Counted from the first letter of the stretch, positions 19,196 to 28,964 are shown. The stretch: 64,000 bases of DNA from Kovacikia minuta CCNUW1 (GCF_020091585.1 NZ_CP083582.1:3410001-3474000), one strand, 5' to 3'. Translations and numbers: made by a program. Notes: a model not told the origin generated them from the sequence alone.

Positions 19196-20929
19196 ATGAC
19201 TTTAGAGCAGCCCCTTGGTTCCGTTGTTCAAGGCTCCCTCAGTCAGGGTTTGGAAGTGCGCTTGCACCCAGATGTGCTGGTAGAAGACATGCGGGTGGGT
19301 AAGTTTCTGGTGGTTCAGGGCGTTCGATCGCGCTTCTTCTGCATGCTGACTGATGTTTCCCTTGGAACCTCCAGCCCCCGTATTCTGTCCAACCCTCCCG
19401 ATCCTGCCAATACTTTTTTACAGGAGGTGCTGGCGGGCAGCGGCACCTTTGGCACGATTGATTTAACGCCAATGCTAATGTTTACCCCAGAAAGCAGAAA
19501 GCAGGAGGGAATTCAAAACTCAAAACTCTAAACTCAAAACTCAAAACTTAACCCTTCAAAACTGGGTTCCTACAGCGCCCAATCCAGTGCGGAAATTGAA
19601 CTGCTTCCGGTCAAAACCATTCCCAATCACTTCAGTCAGGTTTTTGATGCCAGTGAGCGAGACTTTCGAGCAGTGTTCGGGTGGGAAGATGACCCCCATC
19701 GGCGTAACTTTGCCATTGGGCAACCGATCGACATGGACGTGCCCATTTGCATCGATCTCGATCGCTTCGTTGAGCGCAGCAACGGCGTATTTGGCAAATC
19801 GGGAACAGGAAAATCCTTTCTGACTCGCCTCCTGCTATCTGGCATTATCCGCAAACAGGCAGCGGTTAACCTGATTTTTGACATGCACTCCGAGTACGGC
19901 TGGGAGGCAACCAGAGAAGGTAAACAATTCAGTACAGTTAAAGGATTACGGCAGCTATTTCCTGGGCAGGTACAAATTTACACCCTAGATCCAGATTCCA
20001 CCAAACGTCGGGGAGTGCGAGATGCCCAGGAGCTTTACATCAGCTATGACCAGATCGATGTAGAAGACCTGATGCTGGTACGGGGAGAGCTGAACCTGTC
20101 GGAAGCCAGCCTGGAAAATGCCATCATCCTGCGGAATGAATTTGGCAAATCCTGGATTAGCCGCCTCCTATCCTTAAATAATGGCGAAATTCAGGAGTTC
20201 TGTGAAACCAAGATGGGCAGCAAATCTTCAATCATGGCACTCCAGCGCAAGTTAAACCGTCTGGATGAGTTGAAGTACATTCGTAGCGCCTGTCCGCACA
20301 ACTATGTGGGTCAAATTTTAGAATCCCTGGAAGCGGGTAAGCATGTCGTGGTTGAGTTTGGTTCCCAATCCAACCTGCTCTCCTACATGTTGGCAACCAA
20401 TGTCATTGCCCGTCGCATCCATCATGCCTACGTGCGGAAAGCCGAGCAGTTTTTGCAGACCAAGAACGTCCGTGATCGCCCCCGCCAACTCGTGATCACG
20501 ATCGAAGAGGCCCACCGCTTTCTTGACCCTGCCACCGTCGGGCAAACCATCTTCGGTACGATCGCCCGTGAAATGCGGAAATACTTTGTCACCCTTCTGG
20601 TGGTTGACCAGCGCCCCTCCGGGATTGACAACGAAGTTATGTCCCAGATTGGTACCCGCATTACCGCCCTACTCAACGACGAAAAAGATATTGATGCCAT
20701 CTTCACCGGAGTCTCTGGAGCACAAAGCCTCCGTTCCGTCCTGGCAAAACTTGACTCTAAACAACAGGCGCTCATCCTGGGACATGCGGTGCCCATGCCC
20801 GTTGTCATTCGAACCCGCCCCTACGATGAAACATTTTATGCAGAAATCGGTGAGACTGCCTGGGAAGAAATGCCAACCCCGGTTGTGTTCAAAGCCGCCG
20901 AAGCCGCAAGGGCAGATCTGGGAATCTAA
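19196..20929 (+). pseudogene. HAS-barrel/HerA-like ATPase (DUF87) with an internal stop in a repeat tract
   Basis: The first part (19196-19531) encodes a HAS-barrel-like domain (LEQPLGSVVQGSLSQGLEVR, then TIDLTPMLMFTPE). The second, in the same frame, continues ELLPVKTIPNHFSQVFDASE and then the ATPase: FGKSGTGKSFLTRLL (Walker A), ITIEEAHRF (Walker B with Glu), VVDQRPSGID (sensor) and a C-terminal arginine segment. Only one TAA at 19529-19531 separates them. It lies in an ACTCAAA heptamer tract where one unit reads ACTCTAA; an A at 19529 would restore the frame. HerA-type hexameric translocases act in DNA-end processing or DNA/protein pumping. The downstream fragment could restart (TTG or ATG), giving a bare ATPase. 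A nonsense pseudogene or a base error are both possible. Confidence 0.8.
19494..19566. repeat. ACTCAAA heptamer tract inside the HerA-like gene
   Basis: A GCAGAAAGCAGGAGG purine start is followed by ATTCAAA/ACTCAAA heptamers (19511-19548). It encodes GIQNSKL, stop, TQNSKL within the HAS-barrel/ATPase junction. The same IQNSK peptide is encoded inside two other genes of this window. Confidence 0.75.
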
Positions 20930-21629
20930 ATCCAACTGACAGGGGAGTTCGTCCAGCGGCCAGGACCCCCTCAGACAGCAGACCTCCGAGTTAAATTTTG
21001 GCAATTAGAGGCTGAATAAAAACCTGAATAGAAGAGGGGCAGGTGGTCTAGATATCCCCCCATCGCAGGCGCTAAAAAGTACGGTTATCTCTCTCATTTG
21101 AGACTAGTTAGAAACGGGCGAACAGGAGATGATAAAGAAGGTAAAGTTCAACCAAATCAGAAGGGAAAGCGTTACTCCTTCTACCTATCCGCCCTCAAAA
21201 GCTAGATTTCGGCGAAAAAAAATAACAGAATCACCCATCTGAATCATCCAATAGGGGGAAACCAAGAAACTTTTGCGGCGTCTATAATTTAGTACCAAAG
21301 ACCCTAGACAGACTCATAATGATTCCGCCTTATTGTTAAATCCTAGTTTTGCCTCTATAAAGTCTAGCTTGCGTTACCACTGCTTGTGTAAGTTGTTCAC
21401 TTTTACTCCATCCACTCATTGAAAGAGTCAAGTAAGGTTTGGTTTTCACCTGATCTTTTCCTGAATTGCTAAAACTAACGCCCCTGGGGAACGTTTTGTA
21501 AAAAAAGGCGACTGATACAGCCTTAAAGGTAACCCCCATAAGGGAGCCATTCTTCAGGAACAAGATTGTAGCGCTGCGTTGTATCGAGTCCTCCATTCTA
21601 TTCTTTGTTTACGGAGTCCATAGGCATCC
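20930..21629. other. Leader region of the sigma factor gene, no gene seen
   Basis: 700 bases with no supportable gene. Around 20948-20968 a stretch resembles the D-arm of a tRNA-Glu, but no anticodon or T-arm follows. An antisense frame at 21336-21596 looks random. A long untranslated leader for the sigma gene is possible. Confidence 0.4.
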
Positions 21630-22613
21630 ATGACCACTGCCAACACTAAGTCCAAGACTACTAAGCCCACCTTTACGGCAGATATGGTTCGCACGTATTT
21701 GCACGAAATTGGTCGCGTGCCCATGCTCACCCATGAGCAAGAGATTGTCTATGGGAAGCAGGTTCAGCAAATGATGGCGTTACAGGATAAGAAAGAATCC
21801 CTGGCGGAAAAGTTGAACCACGAACCCAGTGAAAAAGAACTGGCTGATCATGCGGCGATTAGCGAATCCGACCTGAAGGAAATTATGCAGAAGGGTCGGC
21901 GGGCAAAGCAAAAAATGATCGAAGCGAATTTACGGCTGGTTGTTTCCATTGCTAAGAAGTACCAGAAACGCAACCTCGAATTTCTGGATCTGATCCAGGA
22001 AGGCACGATGGGGTTGGAACGGGGCGTAGAAAAGTTTGATCCGACTCGTGGTTATAAGTTTTCTACCTACGCTTACTGGTGGATTCGGCAAGCAATTACG
22101 CGGGCGATCGCCCAGCAAGCCCGCACCATTCGCCTGCCCATCCACATTACCGAAAAGCTCAACAAAATCAAGAAAGTGCAGCGGGAACTGGCACAACAGT
22201 TGGGTCGTAGTGCCACTGCCGGTGAGATTGCCACTGCTCTGGAGTTAGAACCAGCTCAGATTCGGGAATTTCTCACTATGGCGCGTCAGCCCGTTTCCCT
22301 GGACTTGCGCGTCGGCGATAACCAGGACACCGAACTGCAAGACTTGCTGGAAGATGACGGTCCCTCTCCCGAAAACTACATGGCACAGGAGTCCCTGCGG
22401 CAAGACTTGGAACTCTTGATGGCAGACCTGACGCCCCAACAGCGGGAAGTCATCACCCTGCGTTATGGCTTAGACGATGGGCATGAGCTATCCCTGGCGA
22501 AAGTCGGGGAACGGCTTAACCTCAGTCGAGAAAGAGTTCGCCAACTTGAACGTCAAGCCCTTGACCATTTGCGTCGCCGCAAAGCCCGCGTCAAGGAATA
22601 TATCGCCAGCTAA
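21630..22613 (+). CDS. Group 2 RNA polymerase sigma factor (SigB/SigD-like)
   Basis: 327 residues, shorter than the primary sigma factor (about 380-400 in cyanobacteria) because the long N-terminal region 1.1 is missing. Region 1.2 starts at [20 protein letters not shown]. Region 2 contains the core-binding and -10-melting segment ([35 protein letters not shown]). Region 3 is [18 protein letters not shown], and region 4 has the -35-binding helix-turn-helix ([20 protein letters not shown]). It should direct RNA polymerase to consensus-like promoters under stress, light or nutrient change. The exact paralogue (SigB, C, D or E) cannot be fixed without alignment. Two stem-loops follow the stop. 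Confidence 0.92.
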   Translation: MTTANTKSKTTKPTFTADMVRTYLHEIGRVPMLTHEQEIVYGKQVQQMMALQDKKESLAEKLNHEPSEKELADHAAISESDLKEIMQKGRRAKQKMIEANLRLVVSIAKKYQKRNLEFLDLIQEGTMGLERGVEKFDPTRGYKFSTYAYWWIRQAITRAIAQQARTIRLPIHITEKLNKIKKVQRELAQQLGRSATAGEIATALELEPAQIREFLTMARQPVSLDLRVGDNQDTELQDLLEDDGPSPENYMAQESLRQDLELLMADLTPQQREVITLRYGLDDGHELSLAKVGERLNLSRERVRQLERQALDHLRRRKARVKEYIAS

Positions 22614-22620
22614 CAGCATG

Positions 22621-22653
22621 GATTTCCGACTGCTTGTGAAGCAGTCGGAAATC
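22621..22653 (+). terminator. Perfect stem-loop after the sigma gene
   Basis: GATTTCCGACTGCTT pairs exactly with AAGCAGTCGGAAATC around a GTG loop (15 bp stem). It lies 8 bases after the stop codon. No T-run follows, so it may stabilise the 3' end or act with the next hairpin. Confidence 0.6.
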
Positions 22654-22690
22654 TCCAGGCTACAAACTCTACAATCAATTACGCTATTTG

Positions 22691-22729
22691 ATACGGAGAC
22701 ATCTTCTGACAAAAGATCTCCGTATTTTT
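22691..22729 (+). terminator. Rho-independent-type terminator
   Basis: ATACGGAGACATCTT and AAGATCTCCGTAT form a stem with one bulge, followed directly by TTTTTG. This is the better intrinsic terminator for the sigma gene. Confidence 0.65.
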
Positions 22730-22758
22730 GTATTTCTATTGCGATCGCCGCAAAAGTT

Positions 22759-22857
22759 ATACCCAATTAAATCGTCTTCGTGGCGCATCAACATCCTGTA
22801 AGGGCGTTTGGCCAAACGCCCCTACCGATCGGTCACGTTTCCAATTCAAATTGGTAT
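22759..22857. repeat. 99 bp inverted-repeat element, copy 1
   Basis: Starts ATACCCAATTAAAT and ends ATTCAAATTGGTAT, imperfect inverted repeats. A central palindrome GGGCGTTTGGCCAAACGCCC lies at about 22802-22821. A copy of the same length, differing at a handful of bases, lies at 57779-57877. Confidence 0.8.
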
Positions 22858-23096
22858 TAGGATGTCCTAATGGCACTGGAAACCCTTTATCACGCAGTTT
22901 TCTTCTCTTACACCTGATACCTGGCACCTACTTTCCGTGTTTTTGCTTAACCTTACCTTAATGAACTGATGAATTCTCGTAATTAAAAGAGCAGCCTTAG
23001 AGCAAATACTCCTACCCCTGGGAACACTACTGGTAATGGTGATATGGATTACGCAAGTAACTCCGTATTTGGGTGGCAGCGAGAGGAATAAACCAA

Positions 23097-24053
23097 ATGG
23101 CAGACGAGGGGCACCTTGCTTTACTGAAGCAAGGAGTAACTGCATGGAACGACTGGTGGCAGAAAAATCCTAAAACTATCCCCAACCTCGAAGGGGCAAC
23201 GCTGAAAGAGATTAACTTGAGGGAATTTAACTTCTTTAGAGCTGATTTGCGAGAAGTGACTTTCAGCCAGGTAGACCTGAGCATGGCAAATCTGGAAGGA
23301 GCCAATCTTGGCATTGCCATGCTGGAAGGGGCAACACTTTATACGGCAATTCTCTACAAAGCAAACCTGCGGGAGTCAAACCTTCAGAAAGCCGACTTGA
23401 GAGAGGCAGATTTGAGCCAGGTAGACCTGAGCATGGCAAATCTGCGGGAAGCCAATCTTTGTACCTCCGTTTTAGAAGGGGCAATGCTATACACAGCAAT
23501 TCTTTATAAAGCCAATCTTTGGGAAGCCAGTCTTTACAAAGCAGACCTGCGGGAAGCCGACTTTGGCATGGCAAATTTACGAGAAGCCAACCTCAGCATG
23601 ACAAACATGAGTATGGCGAATCTTTGTATGGCAAATTTGGTCGGAGCAACCCTTTACGAAGGCAACCTGTCCCGAACCAATTTCAATCTGGCAAACCTTT
23701 GCATGACTAACCTGATTGGAGCCAATCTCCATAAAGCGAATTTAGTTGGGGCAACCATGATTGGAGCCAATCTGTACAAGGCTTCCCTGGTGGGAGCAAA
23801 CCTGCGCGAAGCAGATCTACGAGAAGCAACCCTGAGTATGACAAATCTAAGTGAAGCGAGCCTCCTGGGTGCCAATCTGAGTATGGCAAACCTGCAAAAT
23901 GCCAACCTGAGTAAAACCAACCTGAGCCTGGCAAATCTGCAAGAGGCAAATTTGCACATGGCAAACCTCAAAGGGGCAAATGTCAAAGGTGCCAACCTGA
24001 ATGGAGCTTACTTAAAAGATGCCATTATGCCAGATGGGACTGTGCATGGATGA
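23097..24053 (+). CDS. Pentapeptide-repeat protein
   Basis: 318 residues from ATG 23097 (MADEGHLALLKQG), which has a GAGAGG site upstream; an earlier in-frame start at 23073 lacks one. After a ~30-residue helical cap (TAWNDWWQKNPKTIPNLEGA) the rest is A(N/D)LxX pentapeptides, about 50 of them, predicted to form a right-handed four-sided beta-helix. Many repeats carry Met (LSMANLSMTNMSMANLCMAN) in place of the usual Ser/Arg, an unusual bias. No signal peptide or membrane segment. Function is unknown; some family members mimic DNA and bind gyrase, but nothing here supports that specifically. DNA repeats of the coding region make antisense frames that are artefacts. Confidence 0.93.
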   Translation: MADEGHLALLKQGVTAWNDWWQKNPKTIPNLEGATLKEINLREFNFFRADLREVTFSQVDLSMANLEGANLGIAMLEGATLYTAILYKANLRESNLQKADLREADLSQVDLSMANLREANLCTSVLEGAMLYTAILYKANLWEASLYKADLREADFGMANLREANLSMTNMSMANLCMANLVGATLYEGNLSRTNFNLANLCMTNLIGANLHKANLVGATMIGANLYKASLVGANLREADLREATLSMTNLSEASLLGANLSMANLQNANLSKTNLSLANLQEANLHMANLKGANVKGANLNGAYLKDAIMPDGTVHG

Positions 24054-24185
24054 GGAGGCAGGTGGCAGGTGGCAGGTGGCAGGTGGCAGGTGGCAAAAAA
24101 GGATAAAGGATAAAAATCCTCACCTCCTCACCTCCCTATCTCCCCCACCTTCCTCATCTCATCCTCCCTCTTCCCTCTTGCCTCC
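24054..24185. repeat. GGTGGCA heptamer and pyrimidine-arm element
   Basis: GGTGGCA heptamers (about 24060-24095), then AAAGGATAAAGGATAAAA, then a pyrimidine arm of CCTCACCTCC/CTTCCCTC units up to the stop codon of the glycosyltransferase gene. Same purine-AT-pyrimidine layout as the other elements. Confidence 0.75.
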
Positions 24186-25658
24186 TCACTCAACCGCCAG
24201 GTCAGTTGCTCCTTTGTGGACTGTTTTCACCCATTTCAAGCGCTTGGGGCGAATGGAGATACGAGCGGTCATGCTGGCAACAACAGGTAGCCAGTGAAAC
24301 ATGTAGACACTGCCCAACAGAGCCTGAAGCAGAATTTGCATGGAGGAGAATCTGCTGGCTTGAACAAACCCTTCGCTGGCTACCACCTCTGGTTCTTTTT
24401 GGGCAGCGATCGCCGGGATTCTCCGAATTTGTTTCAGACCCAGCAGCATCCCCAAAACAAACAGGGGGCGGGTGAGTCCTGTGAGCGGGCTGAGCAACAG
24501 GGTACGATTGCGGATTAGTGCCATCAACAAATCGGGAACCATTGCGGTTGGCAAGACATATTGAATCATCAAGAACATGAACAGATCCAGGGTCTTGCGA
24601 GTGCCCATGCGATTTTGCAGGATCGGCTGCCAGTAGTCGAGGTAGCGCTGATAGCCGCCTTCAGCCCAACGATTGCGCTGGTGCCAGAGGGCGATCGCCC
24701 GTGTTACTCCCTCCTCTTCCACCGCTGGAAACATCATAAAGTCAATGTCCCATCGCTCCAGATGCAGGCGAATCGTCAGATCCAGATCATCGGTGATGGT
24801 TTCCTCATTCCAACCGCCACACTGTTCCAATGCTGCACGGCGAACAAATTGACCATTACCACGGAGTTCTCCGATGCCATTAATTGCAATTCGCTGTTGC
24901 TGCAAGTGCGAATCCAAAGCCATTTCAGCAACTTGACCCCGAATCCACAGGTTACGAGAAAGGTTAGAAATAGCTTTCCTGACCTGCACAGCTCCCACCC
25001 GCTGACGTTCAAACAGGGGTAACACGCGCCGTAACAAATCGGCAGGAACCTGGGCATCGGCATCAAAAACAGCAATAATTTCGCCCCTGGTTAACGGCAA
25101 AACTTGATTCAGTGCCCCCGACTTGCCCCCCGCTGAGCCAACTGGACGGTGAAACACCCGTAGTTGCTCGTACTTCTGGGTCAGTTGCTCTAGCAAAACC
25201 GGCGTTTTGTCGGTACTGTTATCGTCAATTACCCAAACCTCATACCGATAATCTGGATAATCTAGCGAACACAGCATTTTGACCAATCTGCCAATCACCG
25301 CCTCTTCATTTTTGGCAGCCACCATGATGGATACCAGCGGCGAAGTTGCCAGTTCGGTATCTGACAGAGGTTCTGGAACGGGGATGGGGCGGGCAAACAA
25401 AAATCTAACCGCATGAATTCCCATCAACGTGGTCAAACCCAATACAAACCAGGACCCCCAGGTAGCCAGGTGTAAGGCGATCGTACCGCTCCAGATAATA
25501 ACTAGAACGACGGCTGCTTTGCGTCGGCGACCATCTCGCCGATTCGGTTGGCTGGCTGGCTCATCCGAATCAGGCAACTGAGATAAATCTGCGATCAGGG
25601 AGCTAAGCGATTCTAGCTCGTTGAAGGAATCGTTTTCGGGCCAGGAACTCTCCGGCAT
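24186..25658 (-). CDS. Membrane family 2 glycosyltransferase
   Basis: 490 residues. N-terminal acidic tail, then two membrane helices (about 48-90, AVVLVIIWSGTIALHLATWG). A GT-A domain carries the processive-type motifs: VWVIDDNSTD, VFDADAQVP, TITDDLDL and QRNRWAEGG (Q/RxxRW). At least two membrane segments follow (FMFLMIQYVLPTAM, PLFVLGMLLG). It probably transfers sugar from a UDP-sugar to lipid or polymer at the cytoplasmic membrane. The start lies inside the end of the upstream radical-SAM gene (56-base overlap), implying translational coupling. This pairing may act in one pathway. The 3' end abuts a simple-repeat element. Confidence 0.9.
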   Translation of the reverse strand: MPESSWPENDSFNELESLSSLIADLSQLPDSDEPASQPNRRDGRRRKAAVVLVIIWSGTIALHLATWGSWFVLGLTTLMGIHAVRFLFARPIPVPEPLSDTELATSPLVSIMVAAKNEEAVIGRLVKMLCSLDYPDYRYEVWVIDDNSTDKTPVLLEQLTQKYEQLRVFHRPVGSAGGKSGALNQVLPLTRGEIIAVFDADAQVPADLLRRVLPLFERQRVGAVQVRKAISNLSRNLWIRGQVAEMALDSHLQQQRIAINGIGELRGNGQFVRRAALEQCGGWNEETITDDLDLTIRLHLERWDIDFMMFPAVEEEGVTRAIALWHQRNRWAEGGYQRYLDYWQPILQNRMGTRKTLDLFMFLMIQYVLPTAMVPDLLMALIRNRTLLLSPLTGLTRPLFVLGMLLGLKQIRRIPAIAAQKEPEVVASEGFVQASRFSSMQILLQALLGSVYMFHWLPVVASMTARISIRPKRLKWVKTVHKGATDLAVE

Positions 25659-26586
25659 AAGTTACTTGATTTAAGAACCAGTATTTGTCTAGACCTTTGA
25701 AGAAGCTTGGAATCAGGTAACACCAAACGGTGCAACCTTCGCATACCGATAGTTTGCCCTGGGATTGGCGATATTCCTCAACCACCTCGGATTGCTTGTA
25801 CAGCTCATACAAACGACCGTTTATCGGCACTCCTGTTTGGGCAAAGTGGTAACAGGGTAACAACAGTTCATCATGGGGTGAAATGGCAATGACCGCATCG
25901 ACTGCTTTACAACGAGGACTGCTGGTATCATTCCCCCCCGCCTTGATAAATTCCAGGGCAGCCTTATTGTAGCCAACATTTGGGTAACGTCTGGCCGTCG
26001 ATTCGATCGCTGCCACCATTTCCGGTGTGGGATTTTTCTTAGCGTTGTAGTTGCTATGGGCAGTAAAGGCAGGGTTCAGCCAGACCCGTGCTTCTAGCTG
26101 CTGCCCAAATTGGGCAACCTCGTCGATCCGATGGTAGTTTTGGGCGGTAACTGTATGGTTGAGAACGGGAAATTCACCAAGAGAGTGGGCAATTTTGACC
26201 GATTCAGTCAGCGTCTCGAAAATTTTCACACCCCTAGACTGGTCGTGCGTCTCCGCATCGGGACCATCCAACGAGAAATTAAGGAAATCGACCAATCCCT
26301 GAATTTCTTTAGCCCGCTTAGGATACAAAATTGTATTCGTCGTCATGCTAGTGTAAAAACCCTGGCGCTTGGCTTCCGCATAAATTTGGGCGACATCTAA
26401 CCGCAGCAAAGGTTCTCCACCTGTAAAGTCTACATACTTGACGTTTAACCGCCTTAGATCCTCTAAGTTACTGCGAATTGTTTCGAAATCTGCCTCTTTC
26501 TTGGGTTCTAACGCCCAAATGTCGCAGAAGTGACACCGAGCATTACAACGGTAGGTCAGATAATAATTTGCTACCAGAGGTGCCAT
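25603..26586 (-). CDS. Radical SAM protein with C-terminal cysteine cluster (SPASM-like)
   Basis: 327 residues. CNARCHFCDIW near residue 14 is the CxxxCxxC motif for the S-adenosylmethionine-binding 4Fe-4S cluster; TGGEPLL follows in the barrel. The C-terminus adds CKAVDAV, LLPCYHF and CEGCTVWCYL, an arrangement for one or more auxiliary clusters as in SPASM/twitch proteins, which modify peptides, sugars or lipids by radical chemistry. The start ATG 26586 opens directly on the barrel. It is the first gene of a pair with the glycosyltransferase, which overlaps its 3' end. The substrate is unknown; joint action on a lipid-linked or cell-surface sugar is inference. Confidence 0.87.
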   Translation of the reverse strand: MAPLVANYYLTYRCNARCHFCDIWALEPKKEADFETIRSNLEDLRRLNVKYVDFTGGEPLLRLDVAQIYAEAKRQGFYTSMTTNTILYPKRAKEIQGLVDFLNFSLDGPDAETHDQSRGVKIFETLTESVKIAHSLGEFPVLNHTVTAQNYHRIDEVAQFGQQLEARVWLNPAFTAHSNYNAKKNPTPEMVAAIESTARRYPNVGYNKAALEFIKAGGNDTSSPRCKAVDAVIAISPHDELLLPCYHFAQTGVPINGRLYELYKQSEVVEEYRQSQGKLSVCEGCTVWCYLIPSFFKGLDKYWFLNQVTYAGEFLARKRFLQRARIA

Positions 26587-26772
26587 AAGTTTCTATAGAA
26601 TGTAAAGTCATTGTAAAGTCTCCGTTGAAAACCACAATAAATCTAAGCGTGAAGGAAGACAAGCTTTCTTTTGTCAATTCGTGCATTAGAGCTAAAATTT
26701 TTGGGAACAATACTATAAGCTTTTCAAGCTCATAGGAAATATTCAACCTGACGGAACTGAGGAAGATTGAGC

Positions 26773-27150
26773 ATGTCCCTCGACCAACTTCAACCTGCTG
26801 CAAACAATCAGGTAGGGGTCTATGTCCCTTACTACCCGCACGCGGCTAAGCGATCGCTGCTACCGCTGGCAATTAGCCTTTACCAGAAAGGGTCCCTGGA
26901 AGGACAACGAAAAATTGAAGGTGGCGAGAGTATTCCCTTCATTGCAACCTGGAATATTTCAACCCTACCGGCTGATTTAACCCGCTGTCGTATCCAGTTT
27001 GATGGCAATGCCGAACTAAGCTACGAACTGATGCTGGCAAACTTTGAGTTCGTAGACTTCCTGATTGAAGTGATTATGAACTTTAAACGTGCTCGTCTAG
27101 CAGACTTTTCCCAGGCTTTTTACCGAAAACTGCTGCGATTGGACGATTAA
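26773..27150 (+). CDS. ebsA: EbsA-like type IV pilus biogenesis/biofilm protein
   Basis: 125 residues from ATG 26773. The pattern LDQLQPAANNQVGVYVPYYP, KIEGGESIPFIATW, DLTRCRIQFDGNAELSYEL and DFSQAFYRKLLRLDD is what I associate with the cyanobacterial EbsA family. EbsA works with the type IV pilus assembly ATPase and suppresses biofilm formation in Synechococcus. The name rests on recall of the family pattern, not a search. It is soluble, with no signal or membrane segment. The promoter region is shared with the divergent radical-SAM gene, where TGTAAAGTC occurs twice at about 26600-26620. Confidence 0.65.
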   Translation: MSLDQLQPAANNQVGVYVPYYPHAAKRSLLPLAISLYQKGSLEGQRKIEGGESIPFIATWNISTLPADLTRCRIQFDGNAELSYELMLANFEFVDFLIEVIMNFKRARLADFSQAFYRKLLRLDD

Positions 27151-27251
27151 GCATCTGTTATATTCCACAAGCTCTGGGGAACTATAAAGAATGAGCAAGT
27201 CGTTGAAAGAAACTGCATAGCGGCTTGTATATTTTTTAAGGAACCTAAATC

Positions 27252-28016
27252 ATGTGGGGTAAAGTTATTCTGGGCGGAGTCGGAGCGGTTTTAGGTGGTC
27301 CCATTGGAGCAGGTTTAGGCGCTGCTCTTGGGCATCAACTTTTTGATTCTCCATCTGACAATACACAACCTGTTCAAAACAGCGACAGCACAGAGCCTTC
27401 AGATGAAGAAACTGTCGCGATAGCTTATTTTGTCTGTTTTTTTGCTGGTTTAGCGAAACTTGCCAAAGCAGACGGAAGGATCACGCAAGATGAAATTGAA
27501 GTGATTGAGTCGATCATTCAGGAAATGAATCTTGACGAAGAGGCACGGGAACTGGCAATTCAGGTTTTTAGAGAAGCTAAAGATGATGATGTTCATATCA
27601 ATGAGTATTTAGCGCAGTTTGCTGCTCTAACTCAGTACAATCAAGATACAGCAGTTCTTTTTATGAATTGCCTCTGTGCTGTTGCAACCGCAGATGGGGA
27701 AATTTCAAATCAAGAGCGCGAGATTTTGAAACTAGCGGAACAGTCTCTTAGATTGCGTGCAGGTACAGTAGAGACACTTATTGGTAACGACATGAGCTTA
27801 GAGCAGGCTTATGGACTTTTAGGTTGCAACGCAGAAATGACTGATGCTGAGGTAAAGCGTCAATATCGTAAGAAATGTATGGATTTTCATCCTGACAGAT
27901 TAGCCAGTCAGGGTTTACCTCCAGAGTTTACAAAATTTGCCAATGAGCAAATGACGAAAATTCATGAGGCTTATGAAGTGATTTTTAGCTCACGCAATCG
28001 CGAGTGTGTAGCATAA
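27252..28016 (+). CDS. TerB-DnaJ (DjlA-like) co-chaperone
   Basis: 254 residues. Glycine-rich N-terminus (VILGGVGAVLGGPIGAGLGA) could insert in a membrane. A TerB-like helical domain follows (about 55-180) with two internal halves marked AKADGRITQDEIEVIE and ATADGEISNQEREIL. The C-terminal J domain (about 190-250) has the HPD motif in MDFHPDRLA. DjlA-type proteins are membrane-bound co-chaperones that stimulate DnaK. AAGGAACC upstream of ATG 27252 is a plausible ribosome site. Base use is more A/T-rich than its neighbours, consistent with a recent arrival or relaxed codon use. Its stop lies 10 bases before the convergent truB. Confidence 0.88.
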   Translation: MWGKVILGGVGAVLGGPIGAGLGAALGHQLFDSPSDNTQPVQNSDSTEPSDEETVAIAYFVCFFAGLAKLAKADGRITQDEIEVIESIIQEMNLDEEARELAIQVFREAKDDDVHINEYLAQFAALTQYNQDTAVLFMNCLCAVATADGEISNQEREILKLAEQSLRLRAGTVETLIGNDMSLEQAYGLLGCNAEMTDAEVKRQYRKKCMDFHPDRLASQGLPPEFTKFANEQMTKIHEAYEVIFSSRNRECVA

Positions 28017-28025
28017 GGACAATGG

Positions 28026-28964
28026 TTAACTGCCTTCAAAGACTATCTTGGGAATCAAAATCTTTCCAGTTTCCGTATTTACTGACTGCCCAATTCCTAA
28101 GAATTGACCGTTTTCGTGGTGAACTTGCATAGTGGTTGGGACAAGTGCCGTATCTGCGGCACTTTTTTTTGTCTCCAGGGTTTGCAGAGGTAATTCGTGG
28201 TTCCATAGAATTCGCTGTCCCTGGCACCAGCGACGGGCGATCGCTTCAGGGAGGGCAATCGTCGGCAGATGCCCCAACGCAGACTCTAGAGCCAGCGGCT
28301 GAAAGGTTCCCTGTTGAAGTTGAGCCTCCAAATCCTCCAGCGTCAGGCTATCTTCCAGATTGAAGCCACTACTGGCAGTGCGCATCAGGTTAGCGAGGGT
28401 TCCCCCAGTATGAATGGCCCTGCCCAGGTCGCGGGCGATCGACCGAATATAGGTTCCAGGTCCACAGGCGATCGCCAGGTCTAACTCAGGAAAGTCACCC
28501 GGTCGCCAGTCCAATACATCGATCGTGAACACCTCCACTTGTCGGGGCTGAACGACAATTTCCTTCCCGCTACGGGCCAGATCATACAATCGCTTGCCCC
28601 CCACCTGGATGGCACTATAGTTTGGCGGAACTTGTTGAATCACTCCTTGAAACTGGCGAAGCGCTACCTCTACGGTTTCCCAATTCAATTCAGGTACCGC
28701 CTGGGAGTGTAAGACTTCTCCTTCCAAGTCATCGGTGGTGGTGCTCAGCCCAAATCGCACAGTTGCCCGGTATGCCTTATCCTGCCGTAGAAATTGCAAC
28801 AAACGGGTTGCCCGACCAAGGGCGATCGGAAGTACTCCCGTCGCCGCTGGGTCTAGCGTACCCGCATGTCCAACTCGCTTAAATTTGAGCAGTCGCCGCA
28901 CTTTTGCAACACAATCATGGGATGTGAAACCAGGAGATTTATTTAAGTTAAGAAAACCATGCAC
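28026..28964 (-). CDS. truB: tRNA pseudouridine(55) synthase
   Basis: 312 residues. It makes pseudouridine 55 in the T-loop of tRNAs. The conserved opening [20 protein letters not shown] is followed by [20 protein letters not shown] with the catalytic Asp, [24 protein letters not shown] and [14 protein letters not shown]. The C-terminal ~80 residues form the accessory domain (PUA-like) and include a less conserved stretch, [15 protein letters not shown]. Length is normal for the bacterial enzyme. Start ATG 28964 is fixed by the universally short N-terminus. Convergent with the DnaJ-like gene. Confidence 0.95.
   Translation of the reverse strand: MHGFLNLNKSPGFTSHDCVAKVRRLLKFKRVGHAGTLDPAATGVLPIALGRATRLLQFLRQDKAYRATVRFGLSTTTDDLEGEVLHSQAVPELNWETVEVALRQFQGVIQQVPPNYSAIQVGGKRLYDLARSGKEIVVQPRQVEVFTIDVLDWRPGDFPELDLAIACGPGTYIRSIARDLGRAIHTGGTLANLMRTASSGFNLEDSLTLEDLEAQLQQGTFQPLALESALGHLPTIALPEAIARRWCQGQRILWNHELPLQTLETKKSAADTALVPTTMQVHHENGQFLGIGQSVNTETGKILIPKIVFEGS

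Larger units (their letters stand above)
22614..23096. other. Gap between sigma factor and pentapeptide gene
   Basis: Holds the two stem-loops and the 99 bp element listed separately. From 22858 to 23096 I see no gene; an open minus frame there has no family resemblance. GAGAGGAATAAACC precedes the next ATG and includes a plausible ribosome site (GAGAGG). Confidence 0.5.

Noticed and set aside
20946-21010. tRNA-Glu gene
   Set aside because: GTTCGTCCAGCGGCCAGGAC resembles a D-arm, but no anticodon stem, T-arm with TTCGA or closing acceptor stem follows.
21336-21596. Minus-strand 86-residue gene upstream of the sigma factor
   Set aside because: Composition looks random and it lies in the probable leader of the sigma gene.
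23263-24000. Minus-strand frames across the pentapeptide gene
   Set aside because: Antisense of a repetitive gene. The repeated LPxSGLP and RFA peptides are shadows.
25603-26586. Hopanoid enzyme HpnH
   Set aside because: It is a radical SAM protein, but the extra C-terminal cysteines point to a SPASM-like group and no hopanoid genes are near.
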